Shown here piece by piece: positions 44,659 to 53,425 of a DNA stretch of 64,000 bases (within the stretch, counting starts at the first letter, position 1; every line of letters begins with the position of its first letter). A program made the translations under genes and the position numbers. The DNA comes from Luteibacter yeojuensis (GTDB lineage Bacteria > Pseudomonadota > Gammaproteobacteria > Xanthomonadales > Rhodanobacteraceae). Under the pieces are notes generated by a model. The model saw only the letters and a list, made by a program, of their open reading frames with translations. It did not search any database and had not been told where the DNA came from. Location of the stretch: positions 992,001 through 1,056,000 of the forward strand of contig NZ_JAAQTL010000001.1 in the NCBI RefSeq assembly GCF_011742875.1, read 5' to 3'.

Positions 44659-45840
44659 CTATTGCACGGCAAGGCCCTGCATGCCCGAGAAGGCCGCGAA
44701 GACCGGCGTCTCTCCCAGCGGCACGAGTTCGCCGTTCTCGCGCACGGCAAAGGCGCTGACCCCACCGGTGCCCGGCGTGTTGACGTACAGCGAGCGACCG
44801 TCGCTGGAGAACTTGATGTCGGTCGGCGCATGGCCGGCGCCGAGGTTGGCGGCGAGGCCATCGGGCGAGGTGAGCGTGAGGTGCCCCTGCGCATCGACGC
44901 GGAAGGCGGTCAGCGTATTCGAGCCCGCGTTCGCCGTGACCGCGTAGCGATGGTTGGCGGCGAGCCAGCAGGTCGCTCCCTGTCCGGTGGGTACCGACTG
45001 CGAGACGACGCGCAGCTCGCCGTTGCGCTCGATCGAATACGACGACACGGCATTCCCCCCGGCTTCGCTGATGAGGAGATGGTCGTGATCGTCGAAGGTA
45101 AAGCCGAACGCGGCCGGGTCCATGGACGGCGTGATGGCCGGATCGCGCGAAAGCTCGCCGGAGCGATCCACGCCGAAGACCTCGATGAAGCCTTTCGCGC
45201 GGGAGTCCTTGACCGAGATGGCGAGCCAGCGGCCCGTGCGATCGAACTGGAGCTGCGTCGCGGTGTTGCCCACGTTGGGTTGGTTGCCCACCAGCGGCTC
45301 GTCGGTGCCGATGAGACGCGTGGAACCGCGCACCTTCGAAAGGAAACCGAACGGACCGATCCTGAAGGCGGTGACGTTCGCCTCGCCTGCGCTGTTCAAC
45401 ACGTAAAGTTCCGAGCCGTGCTGTGCAAGGCTGACGGGATAGCTGCCGCCCGAGTCGGTGACGTCGATGAGGACGAGCCGGTCGCCCAGGACCAGGAAGG
45501 TGGATATCTCATTGCTGCCGGCGTCCACCGCAAAGAGCAGGTGTCCGTCGTCGCTCAACAGCAGCGCGTTCTGCGAACCCAGCGGATCCGGCGGCGGCGC
45601 GGTGGTGCCGACGCCAACGCCCTTGCCGCCCGTGCGGTAGACGCCCACCTTGTCGAGATGGCCGATACGGTCGCGTTTCAGGACCGCCACGCTGTTCTGA
45701 TCCTTGTCGTTGGACATGACATAGACGTGCGAGCCGTCGTGCGGGCCGAAGCCGAAAAGGTCGGCCTGCTGGGCCGATGCGGCCGAAGCGCCCGCCGCCG
45801 TTGCGACGAGCGCCATCGCGAGTACGTGCTGTTTGTGCAT
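44659..45840 (-). CDS. Exported lactonase-like seven-bladed propeller (6-phosphogluconolactonase YbhE-type fold)
   Basis: A 393-residue protein with a signal peptide (MHKQHVLAMALVATAAGASA, cleavage ASA-QQ) and GGAGAAA before the ATG at 45840. Repeated blades carry 'LLSDDGHLLFAVDAGSNEIS', 'DRTGRWLAISVKDSRAKGFI' and 'VTANAGSNTLTAFRVD'. The family contains cytosolic 6-phosphogluconolactonase, but export suggests another sugar-lactone or a binding role. Confidence 0.85.
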   Translation of the reverse strand: MHKQHVLAMALVATAAGASAASAQQADLFGFGPHDGSHVYVMSNDKDQNSVAVLKRDRIGHLDKVGVYRTGGKGVGVGTTAPPPDPLGSQNALLLSDDGHLLFAVDAGSNEISTFLVLGDRLVLIDVTDSGGSYPVSLAQHGSELYVLNSAGEANVTAFRIGPFGFLSKVRGSTRLIGTDEPLVGNQPNVGNTATQLQFDRTGRWLAISVKDSRAKGFIEVFGVDRSGELSRDPAITPSMDPAAFGFTFDDHDHLLISEAGGNAVSSYSIERNGELRVVSQSVPTGQGATCWLAANHRYAVTANAGSNTLTAFRVDAQGHLTLTSPDGLAANLGAGHAPTDIKFSSDGRSLYVNTPGTGGVSAFAVRENGELVPLGETPVFAAFSGMQGLAVQ

Positions 45841-45982
45841 GGCTTTCTCCAATGATCCCCGCGTATGCGGGGGATATAGAGAGTTCGTGCTCGGAGCACT
45901 GTCCGGTTACGGGGCGTGCGGCGGAATGGGACCGGGTTCGCAAAAAGAGCACATGCATACAAAAGCGAAATATCTTGCGTCA

Positions 45983-46021
45983 CCGATCCAATATCCGGAC
46001 TTATGTGCAATTCCGGATCGG
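45983..46021. promoter_or_regulatory. Imperfect dyad upstream of the Tat-exported hydrolase
   Basis: CCGATCC (45983-45989) and GGATCGG (46015-46021) with an inner TCCGGA-like symmetry. It lies 49 bases before the hydrolase ATG in the divergent gap and may be an operator. Low confidence. Confidence 0.3.
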
Positions 46022-46069
46022 GCAGGCCCGCTAGAGTGAACGCTGCTCACTCGGTCCGGGGACACATCG

Positions 46070-47104
46070 ATGATCGACACATTCGATCGGGAACGACGCC
46101 GTTTCGTCGGCGCCACCGCGCTGGGACTCGCCGCGGCCGGACTGGGCGCGACCGCGACAGCCGCGCGGACGGTGGCCGAAGCGAAGCCCCCGCGGCATGG
46201 CGCGACGTCCTTCGCGGCGATGAAATCGGTCAAGGCCGGCGTGCTCCAGGTCGGGTATGCCGAGGACGGTCCCGCCACCGGGCCGGTCGTGGTCCTCCTG
46301 CATGGCTGGCCCTATGACATCTACAGTTACGTCGACGTCGCGCCGATCCTCGCGGCGAAGGGTTACCGGGTGATCGTTCCCTATCTTCGCGGGTACGGCA
46401 GCACGGCCTTCCTGTCTCCGGACACGCCAAGGAACGGGCAGCAGTCCGCCCTCGCCGCCGACATCGTCGCCCTGATGGACGCCTTGAAGATCGACAAGGC
46501 GATCGTGGCCGGGTACGACTGGGGCGCCCGCACCGCCAACATCGTGGCAGCGCTATGGCCGGAACGCTGCAAGGCCATGGTGTCGGTCAGCGGCTACCTC
46601 ATCGGCAGCCAGGCGGCGAACAAGAATCCCCTGCCGCCCAAGGCCGAGCTGCTCTGGTGGTACCAGTTCTACTTCACCACCGAGCGCGGCCAGGCGGGCT
46701 ACGCGAAATACACGCACGATTTCGCACGGCTCATCTGGGAACAGGCGTCGCCGAAGTGGCACTTCGACGACGCCACGTTCCAGCGCTCGGCCACCGCGTT
46801 CGACAATCCGGACCATGTCGCCATCGCCATAGACAACTATCGCTGGCGCCTGGGCCTCGCGCCCGGGGAAAGGAAGTTCGACGAACTGGAGGCGAAGCTC
46901 GCCCGATTCCCCGACATCGCCGTGCCGACCATCACGATGGAAGGCGACGCGAACGGCGCGCCGCATCCCGATCCCGCCGTCTACGCGAAGAAGTTCACCG
47001 GCAAATACGAACACCGTCTCGTCTCCGGCGGTGTCGGCCACAACCTTCCGCAGGAAGCACCCGAAGCCTTCGCCAAGGCCGTCATGGACGTGGACAGGTT
47101 CTGA
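46070..47104 (+). CDS. Tat-exported alpha/beta hydrolase, epoxide-hydrolase-like
   Basis: A 344-residue protein with a twin-arginine signal (RERRRFVGATALGLAAAGLG). The hydrolase fold has HGWP (79-82) and the nucleophile elbow AGYDWGAR with Asp150, as in epoxide hydrolases and haloalkane dehalogenases, and a C-terminal His in 'GGVGHNLPQEAPEAF'. Asp rather than Ser as nucleophile favours epoxide or C-halogen substrates. A related methyltransferase follows 44 bases downstream but is probably unrelated in function. Confidence 0.85.
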   Translation: MIDTFDRERRRFVGATALGLAAAGLGATATAARTVAEAKPPRHGATSFAAMKSVKAGVLQVGYAEDGPATGPVVVLLHGWPYDIYSYVDVAPILAAKGYRVIVPYLRGYGSTAFLSPDTPRNGQQSALAADIVALMDALKIDKAIVAGYDWGARTANIVAALWPERCKAMVSVSGYLIGSQAANKNPLPPKAELLWWYQFYFTTERGQAGYAKYTHDFARLIWEQASPKWHFDDATFQRSATAFDNPDHVAIAIDNYRWRLGLAPGERKFDELEAKLARFPDIAVPTITMEGDANGAPHPDPAVYAKKFTGKYEHRLVSGGVGHNLPQEAPEAFAKAVMDVDRF

Positions 47105-47147
47105 GCCGGGGCGTCCTTGCTACCATGCGTTCCTTTGGGAACGAATC

Positions 47148-47990
47148 GTGGCCCATTATTCAGGCCCTCTGCTCACGCGCGAACTCGCGGATGCTCTGTC
47201 GGCGGGTCGGGACGCCGGTGCCCCGGAATGGACGGGCTCGCTCGATCTCGGCCGCACGACGGGTGTCGCCGCGCTGGAATCCGAGCGCTGGCGGTGGAAG
47301 GACCGCGAGTATCCCTATCCGGCACGGCTGAAGGACCGGACCATCTACTACTGGGACGGCGAGGACTTCGCGGCGGTCTCGCGTTTCTCGGGTTCGCTCA
47401 TCAAGCTGGTGCCGACGCCATGGGGCGCTCCCACCTTCGAGATCGACGGCATCAAGATGCTGCCCACGGCGAAGGACTCCCCGGTCGACGACGCCCGGCG
47501 CAAGGTCGCGCTCGTCGAGCCCCGGGGCAAATCCGTCCTCGACACGTGTGGCGGCCTCGGCTACTTCGCGGCCTGCTGCCTCGAGGCCGGCGTCGGTCGT
47601 ATCCGGTCGTTCGAGAAGAACGCGGACGTGCTCTGGCTGCGCACGCTCAATCCCTGGTCGCCCGACCCGGAATCTCCCGCATCCGGCGGCCGCCTGGACC
47701 TCTCCCATGGCGATGTATCCGAAGCGATCGCCACGATTCCCGATGCCTCCGTGGATGCCCTGCTCCACGATCCGCCGCGTTTCGGCATCGCGGGCGAACT
47801 TTATTCGCAGGCGTTCTACGAGCAGCTCGCACGCGTGCTTCGCCGTGGCGGCCGCCTCTTCCATTACACCGGCAGCCCTAACAAGCTCACCAGCGGCCGC
47901 GACGTGCCGCGCGAAGTGGCTCGTCGTCTCGAAAGGTCGGGCTTCAAGGCGGAACTGGCCCTGGATGGCGTCCTCGCGAGCCGGCGTTAG
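47148..47990 (+). CDS. Class I SAM-dependent methyltransferase
   Basis: A 280-residue protein using a GTG start (MAHYSGPLLTRELADALSAG). The Rossmann-type SAM site 'KSVLDTCGGLGYFAACCLEA' is at about residues 130-150 and an acceptor-like motif HDPPRFG follows. The substrate is unknown. The end overlaps the convergent LytTR regulator by 4 bases. A longer frame starting at 47031 overlaps the hydrolase and is rejected. Confidence 0.85.
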   Translation: MAHYSGPLLTRELADALSAGRDAGAPEWTGSLDLGRTTGVAALESERWRWKDREYPYPARLKDRTIYYWDGEDFAAVSRFSGSLIKLVPTPWGAPTFEIDGIKMLPTAKDSPVDDARRKVALVEPRGKSVLDTCGGLGYFAACCLEAGVGRIRSFEKNADVLWLRTLNPWSPDPESPASGGRLDLSHGDVSEAIATIPDASVDALLHDPPRFGIAGELYSQAFYEQLARVLRRGGRLFHYTGSPNKLTSGRDVPREVARRLERSGFKAELALDGVLASRR

Positions 47991-48757
47991 CCTTTGGCGG
48001 ATACCAGCCGCATGAAGGCTTCCTGCTGGTAACGGCTCATGCGCAGCTTCTGGCCCGTATCCATCGTCACCACATGGTGCCCGTTGAACCAGGGATGGAT
48101 GGACTGCACGCGGCGGACATTGATGATGGCCGAGCGATGCACGCGCGCGAAATGGCGCGGGTCGAGACGCCCGGCCAGCGACGTCATCGTCTCGCGCACT
48201 TCGTGCACGCGATCGGCCAGATGGATCTCCACGACGTTCCGGTTGGCCTTGATCCAGACGATGTCGTCCACGTCCACGAAGGTCACGCGCTCGTCCACGC
48301 GCACAGGCACGCGGTCGAGGTAACCCTCGCGCCGACGCAAGGCATCCAGCACCTGCTGGATGGCTTCGCCGCCTTCGGCCGACACGCGAGCGGCCCCCAG
48401 TCGCGTCTTCGCCCGGCGCAACGTCTCCAGGAAGCGGCCCCTGCCGAAGGGCTTCACGAGGTAATCCACCGCGTTGGCCTCGAACGCGCGCACGGCGTAT
48501 TGCTCGTATGCCGTGACGAACACCGTGGCGGGCATGCGCGACACACCGATCGTCTCCACCACGTCCAGGCCGGTCATCGCGGGCATCTGGATGTCGAGGA
48601 AGACGAGATCCGGCGATTGCTCGCGGATAGCCCGCGCCGCCGAAGCGCCGTCGCCGCATTCGCCGAGCAGCGCGATATCCGGGTCTTCGCGCAGCAGGCG
48701 AAGCACGGCGTGCCTCGCGATGGGTTCATCGTCGACGACCAGGGTGGCGATCTTCAT
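47987..48757 (-). CDS. LytTR-family response regulator
   Basis: A 256-residue regulator: receiver (MKIATLVVDDEPIARHAVLR, Asp in 'LVFLDIQMPAMTG') and a LytTR DNA-binding domain ('DDIVWIKANRNVVEIHLADR', 'HFARVHRSAIINVRRVQSIH'). ATGA overlap with the sensor kinase. Its targets are probably not adjacent. Confidence 0.93.
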   Translation of the reverse strand: MKIATLVVDDEPIARHAVLRLLREDPDIALLGECGDGASAARAIREQSPDLVFLDIQMPAMTGLDVVETIGVSRMPATVFVTAYEQYAVRAFEANAVDYLVKPFGRGRFLETLRRAKTRLGAARVSAEGGEAIQQVLDALRRREGYLDRVPVRVDERVTFVDVDDIVWIKANRNVVEIHLADRVHEVRETMTSLAGRLDPRHFARVHRSAIINVRRVQSIHPWFNGHHVVTMDTGQKLRMSRYQQEAFMRLVSAKG

Positions 48758-49869
48758 GCGCTGGCGATCTCCGGGCCGTCGTCGATGTCCTCGGTTTCGC
48801 GGAACGGCAGGTGGATGCGGCAAGCCACGCCTTGCGGCCAGAGCATGTCGAGCCGCACCTGCCCGGCATCGCCATAGAGTTCGTGCAGGCGAAGGGCCGT
48901 GTTCGACAGGCCGATACCGTGTCCCTGGGCCGTGCCGTTCGAGGTCTTCTCGAGCGTGCTGTTGCGGTTCCTCACCTCGATGCACAGGCTGTCGCCCTCG
49001 CGGCGACTTTCGATCTCGATCTGGTCCGCGCCGACGCGCTCGCCGATGCCGTGACGGATGGCGTTCTCGACGATGGGCTGGAGGATCAGGCTGGGCACGG
49101 CGCAGTCGAGCGTGGCCGGGTCCACGTAGATGCGCGTGGTGAGGCGATCCTTGAAGCGCACGCCCTGGATGCCGAGGTAGAGGTCCAGGAGCACGAGTTC
49201 GCGGCGCAAGGAGATTTCCTGTCCCTCGTAATCCTCGAGGAAGGCACGCAACAACTCACTCAGGCGCAGCAACATGTCTTCGGCCGTGAGCGCATCTTCC
49301 TTGAGCAGCGTGGCGATCGCATGCAGCGTGTTGAACAGGAAATGCGGCTGCAGCTGGGATTTGAGCGCCTGCAGGCGCGACTGCGCCAGTGCCGTGGCCA
49401 ACCGGCTCGCTTCCCTTTCGCGAAGGGCCTTTTCCTCGCGGAAAGCCATGGCCTGCTGGATCGCGAACAGCGCCCAGTAGGTGAGGAAGCCGGTGGCGAA
49501 ATGCTGGCCGAGGAACTGCCTGAACTGCTCCAGGAACGAACTGGGTTCGAACGGCGTGGACACCGCCGCGCCGACCATGAGCGACAGCATCGTCACCGCC
49601 ACGCTCGCCGGCAGCTGCAGGCCGAGGCCGCGCACGCGCAGCGGCCCCTTGATCGGATACATCTCCGCCAGCCGGAATACCAGCGGCGCCAGGGCCGCCC
49701 AGGTGTACCACTGGATCAGCGACCAGCGCAGGTAGACGATGACGCCCCATTGCGGGCCGACGAGTTGTGCGTTGAGGTAACGCTGGAAGGCGAAAACGAC
49801 GACGACCGCCGTCCACAGCGCGAGATAGCGGCCGAGACCGATTTCCGTCGTACCGAGGCGAACCTTCAT
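48754..49869 (-). CDS. LytS-type membrane sensor histidine kinase
   Basis: A 371-residue kinase with about five membrane helices and the His_kinase H-box 'QALKSQLQPHFLFNTLHAIA'. The ATP-binding part has 'LQPIVENAIRHGIGERVGAD'. Partner of the overlapping LytTR regulator. The signal is unknown. Confidence 0.93.
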   Translation of the reverse strand: MKVRLGTTEIGLGRYLALWTAVVVVFAFQRYLNAQLVGPQWGVIVYLRWSLIQWYTWAALAPLVFRLAEMYPIKGPLRVRGLGLQLPASVAVTMLSLMVGAAVSTPFEPSSFLEQFRQFLGQHFATGFLTYWALFAIQQAMAFREEKALREREASRLATALAQSRLQALKSQLQPHFLFNTLHAIATLLKEDALTAEDMLLRLSELLRAFLEDYEGQEISLRRELVLLDLYLGIQGVRFKDRLTTRIYVDPATLDCAVPSLILQPIVENAIRHGIGERVGADQIEIESRREGDSLCIEVRNRNSTLEKTSNGTAQGHGIGLSNTALRLHELYGDAGQVRLDMLWPQGVACRIHLPFRETEDIDDGPEIASA

Positions 49870-50041
49870 GGCGTGTATCCCGCGGACCCTGGAGGCATGG
49901 TAGGCGTCCCCGGGGCAAGGTCAAAGCGATATGTCGCCGGGCTACGAATCGTCCCGCGCGATCGACGATTCGTCCCGCGACGCTTTCCCGGCGAGCCCCG
50001 CTCCGCTTCCATGGCGCCGCCATCGTCATGGAGCGCCCCTC

Positions 50042-50386
50042 ATGCCTGCCGTACGTATCGCCTTCCTCGTCCTGTCCGCCGTCGCCTCCCTGTCGCTCGC
50101 CCGCGCCGCGGAGGGCAACCGCGAACCGGCGAGGATGTTCACCCTGGTCAACGCATCCGACGAGAGCGTGACCGCCCTCGCCGTGGGCGGAACGGAGATA
50201 CCCCTCGGCGAACCGCTCCAGGGCGGCACCACGGCCGCCACCGTCCGCCTTCCGGAGGGCGGTTGCCTGCGCGATTTCCAGGTGACCTTCCGCGACGGGC
50301 AGACCCGCGTTTACGACGGCATCGATGTCTGCCGCTTCCACCGCCTGCGCCTCGGATCCTGGCCCCGTCCCGCGACGTCCCTGTAG
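50042..50386 (+). CDS. Small exported protein of unknown function
   Basis: A 114-residue protein with a signal peptide (MPAVRIAFLVLSAVASLSLA, cleavage near RAA-EG). The mature part has 'MFTLVNASDESVTALAVGGT' and two Cys (GGCLRDF and DVCRFH) that could pair. No family recognised. A longer frame starts at 49931 without signal. Confidence 0.6.
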   Translation: MPAVRIAFLVLSAVASLSLARAAEGNREPARMFTLVNASDESVTALAVGGTEIPLGEPLQGGTTAATVRLPEGGCLRDFQVTFRDGQTRVYDGIDVCRFHRLRLGSWPRPATSL

Positions 50387-50452
50387 AGGGCAAGGCTGCG
50401 CCAGTCCACGGCGATACGCAGGAACAGCCTCCCGCACCCGTGCCGGAAACGC

Positions 50453-52042
50453 CTACTGCCTCCGGTCGGGCGTGGTGCGCAGCGGTATGTCTTCCAAGCG
50501 CAACGCCATGAGGAATGCGACAGCCACCAGCGCCGCCGCCACGAAGTAGACGGTATGCATGGATGCCCCGAAAGCGTGGACATACTTCTCGTGAATGCCC
50601 GGCGGCAATGCTTTCACGGACTCCGGGCCGAAGGACTTCGACGCGTGCACGGCTTCCGGCAGCACGGCCCGCAACCGCGATTGCAAGCCGATGGTGAAGA
50701 TCGCGCCGAACAGCGAGACACCGATCGAACCGCCGATCGAACGGAACAGCATGACGCCGGAGGTCGCCACGCCGAGGTGCTGCATCTCCACGCTGTTCTG
50801 CGTGGCGAGGATCAGCACCTGCATCACCATGCCGAGCCCGGCGCCGAGCAGGCCGGTATAGACGTAGATGAAGAACGCCGGATCGCCCTCGCGGACCGTG
50901 CCGAGGAGAGCGAGCGCGAGTGCCGCCAAGACCGTGCCTGCTATCGGGAAGACGCGATAGCGTCCTATCCGGCTGATGAGCCGCCCGGCCACGATGGAAC
51001 TGAGGATGACGCCGCCCATCAAGGGCAGGAGCTGCATGCCCGCGGCCGTGGGCGTCGCGCCCTTCACCACCTGCATGTACAGCGGGATGAAGGTCGTCGA
51101 GCCGAACAGCGCCGCGCCCACGAAGAAGCCGATGAGGCTGCAGAGCACGAAGATGCGGTGACTGAACAAATGCAGCGGCATGATCGGCTCACCGGCGCCG
51201 CGCTCGACGAGGATGAAGCCGGCGATGGCCGCCAGCGCCAGCGCGAGGATGAACCACAGTTCGATCGAATCCCAGGGCAGCACGGTGCCGCCTTCGGTAG
51301 TGAACAGGATGAGGCCGCTGAGTGCCACCGTGAGCAAAGCGGCGCCCCAGTAATCGATGGCATGACGCACGTGGCGCACGTGCGGACGGAATACGGCCGC
51401 GATGATGACGACGCAGAGCAGGCCGAGCGGCACGTTGACGTAGAAGATCCAGCGCCATGACAGGTGGTCGACCATGAACCCGCCGACCAGTGGGCCGATC
51501 ACCGTGGCAAGACCGTACACGCCACCGAACAGGCCCTGGTAGCGGCCGCGCTCCGCTGGCGGGATGATGTCGCCGACGGACGCGACCGTGACCACCACGA
51601 GACCCCCGCCACCCAGGCCCTGCACGGCGCGCATGAGGATCAGCTCGACCATGTTCTGCGCGAGCCCGCAGAGCACCGAACCGACCAGGAAGACGGCGAT
51701 GGCGATCTGCATCATCAGTTTGCGGCCGTAGAGGTCGCCGAACTTGCCGTACAGCGGCACCACCACGGTCGAACTGAGCATGTACGCGGTGACCACCCAG
51801 GACAGCTGGTCCAGCCCCCCCAGTTCGCCGACGATGGTCGGCAGGGCCGTGGAGACGATGGTGCCGTCAAGGGCGGCAAGGAGCATCACCAGCATCAGGG
51901 CCGTGAGCAGGAGGCGTCGCGATTGCGTCGGCGCGGCCGCGACCGCAGTTTCTTGCGTCGTTTCGGTCGTCAAGATCGGGCTCGGGTCAGCGGGAGAGCG
52001 CGGGACTATACCCGCGCGAACGGCCGATGCCTGCCCTGCCAT
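50453..52042 (-). CDS. MFS multidrug transporter, DHA2 (EmrB/QacA) family
   Basis: A 529-residue, about 14-helix transporter with the family motifs 'LDGTIVSTALPTIVGELGGL', 'GDLYGRKLMMQIAIAVFLVG' and 'IGPLVGGFMVDHLSWRWIFY'. The start is uncertain: the ATG at 52042 has no ribosome-binding motif, and a TTG at 51973 would give a more typical N-terminus. Presumably an inner-membrane proton-coupled drug or metabolite exporter; no EmrA partner is adjacent. Confidence 0.9.
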   Translation of the reverse strand: MAGQASAVRAGIVPRSPADPSPILTTETTQETAVAAAPTQSRRLLLTALMLVMLLAALDGTIVSTALPTIVGELGGLDQLSWVVTAYMLSSTVVVPLYGKFGDLYGRKLMMQIAIAVFLVGSVLCGLAQNMVELILMRAVQGLGGGGLVVVTVASVGDIIPPAERGRYQGLFGGVYGLATVIGPLVGGFMVDHLSWRWIFYVNVPLGLLCVVIIAAVFRPHVRHVRHAIDYWGAALLTVALSGLILFTTEGGTVLPWDSIELWFILALALAAIAGFILVERGAGEPIMPLHLFSHRIFVLCSLIGFFVGAALFGSTTFIPLYMQVVKGATPTAAGMQLLPLMGGVILSSIVAGRLISRIGRYRVFPIAGTVLAALALALLGTVREGDPAFFIYVYTGLLGAGLGMVMQVLILATQNSVEMQHLGVATSGVMLFRSIGGSIGVSLFGAIFTIGLQSRLRAVLPEAVHASKSFGPESVKALPPGIHEKYVHAFGASMHTVYFVAAALVAVAFLMALRLEDIPLRTTPDRRQ

Positions 52043-52143
52043 TTGCCATTGGAGGACCGGCCTGACCCTGCGGTATAGTATCTCCGGCGGAGCGGCTGGT
52101 CCGCGGAAGCGTAGAATGCCCTCTTTCCGTCCGGAACGACGCT

Positions 52144-52830
52144 TTGGCCTTCCCCTATTCCCTCGTCATCTTCGATCTCGACGGCACCCTCGTCGACAGC
52201 GCGGCGGATATCGCCGAGTCGGTAAACCGTACGCTGCGCGACTGGAATCTTCCGACCTACGACACGCCGCGGATCACCGGCTGGATCGGCGAAGGTTCGC
52301 GCAAGCTCATCACCTCGGCGTTCCGCCACGCCGGCAGCGATGCCGACATCGACGAGGTCATGCCGGGATTCCTCGAGCATTATGCCGAGACGGCACTCGA
52401 CGGCATCGCTTACGAAGGGGTGGTCGACACGCTGGCGGCGCTCCACGCGGAAGGCGTGAAGCTCGCGGTATGCACGAACAAGAACGAGGAGTTCGTGCGG
52501 CCGCTGCTCGAGGCGCGCGGCATGCTGCACTACTTCGACGGCATCGTGGGCGCCAACACGTTGCCGGAGCGCAAGCCCAGCGGCGTGCCGCTCCGCTATC
52601 TCGCGACGCAGGCCCGCGTGGACATCGACCGGACGCTGGTCGTGGGCGATTCCGAGAGCGATGTGCTGGCCGCGCGCGACGCGGGCATGGATTTCGTCCT
52701 GGTGAGTTACGGCTACCGCAAGTCGCTCGACCTCCATGCCGCCGGCGCCGTCGCCGTGATCGACCGCATGCCCGACCTGCTCGGTATCACCCCTCCGGAC
52801 ATGCCGCGCCGCTATCGATCCATGCCGTAA
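52144..52830 (+). CDS. HAD phosphatase, phosphoglycolate-phosphatase-like
   Basis: A 228-residue HAD hydrolase with a TTG start (MAFPYSLVIFDLDGTLVDSA). DxDxT is intact (10-14), then 'LAVCTNKNEEFVRPLLEARG', Lys in 'LPERKPSGVPLRYLA' and 'VVGDSESDVLAARDAG'. The family removes 2-phosphoglycolate and related esters. The 3' end overlaps the convergent cytochrome gene by 44 bases, which is unusually long. Confidence 0.85.
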   Translation: MAFPYSLVIFDLDGTLVDSAADIAESVNRTLRDWNLPTYDTPRITGWIGEGSRKLITSAFRHAGSDADIDEVMPGFLEHYAETALDGIAYEGVVDTLAALHAEGVKLAVCTNKNEEFVRPLLEARGMLHYFDGIVGANTLPERKPSGVPLRYLATQARVDIDRTLVVGDSESDVLAARDAGMDFVLVSYGYRKSLDLHAAGAVAVIDRMPDLLGITPPDMPRRYRSMP

Positions 52831-53425
52831 GCAGGGCGCCCAATGCCGCCTGCGTACCTGGCGCCGGCTTCCTGCCGGGCCCGGGATGCCAGGCCCAGCC
52901 GACGAGCTTGTCTTCGGCCATGTGATGCTGGATCTGCGCCAGCGTATGCCCGCCATTGCGCGTCGGATCCTTGATCTGGCGGCAGATTTGCCCGCGCGTC
53001 TTGCCCTGCCACGCCATCGATGCCGGCGCGAGCGCCCAGCGCGGATTTCCCGGAATGGAGGCCGGCTCGGCGAAGGTGGCGACATTCGCCGCCTGGTGGC
53101 AGGTGGCGCAGGTCATCCCGTCCACGCCGTGCCCTTCGATGCCGGCCTGGATGTACGGCACGTGCGCGTGCAGGTCGTCGCCCTGCGTGGGGCGGCGGGT
53201 GTCGGGATGGCAATTGAGGCAGCGCGGGCTTTCGATGACGCGCGATACCTCGCCATACAGCGCGACGGAGCGTGCATGCGGGTCCGCGATGGAGGCGAAG
53301 TCGGCGGGCGTGCGCAACGGATCGGTCACCCTCGCCTGGTCGGCGGGCTTGTCGGGCCGCTGTGTGCAGCCCGATAACAGGATGATCGTGGCGAGCATCG
53401 AGGTGACGGCGCGCATGCGTTTCAT
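52787..53425 (-). CDS. Di-haem cytochrome c lipoprotein of the molybdenum hydroxylase operon
   Basis: A 212-residue protein with a lipobox (LLSGC, Cys20) and two CxxCH motifs (69-73 and 106-110). Its ATG overlaps the stop of the MoCo subunit gene (ATGA), so it is the electron acceptor that passes electrons from that enzyme to the respiratory chain on the periplasmic side. Confidence 0.85.
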   Translation of the reverse strand: MKRMRAVTSMLATIILLSGCTQRPDKPADQARVTDPLRTPADFASIADPHARSVALYGEVSRVIESPRCLNCHPDTRRPTQGDDLHAHVPYIQAGIEGHGVDGMTCATCHQAANVATFAEPASIPGNPRWALAPASMAWQGKTRGQICRQIKDPTRNGGHTLAQIQHHMAEDKLVGWAWHPGPGRKPAPGTQAALGALLTAWIDSGAACPEG

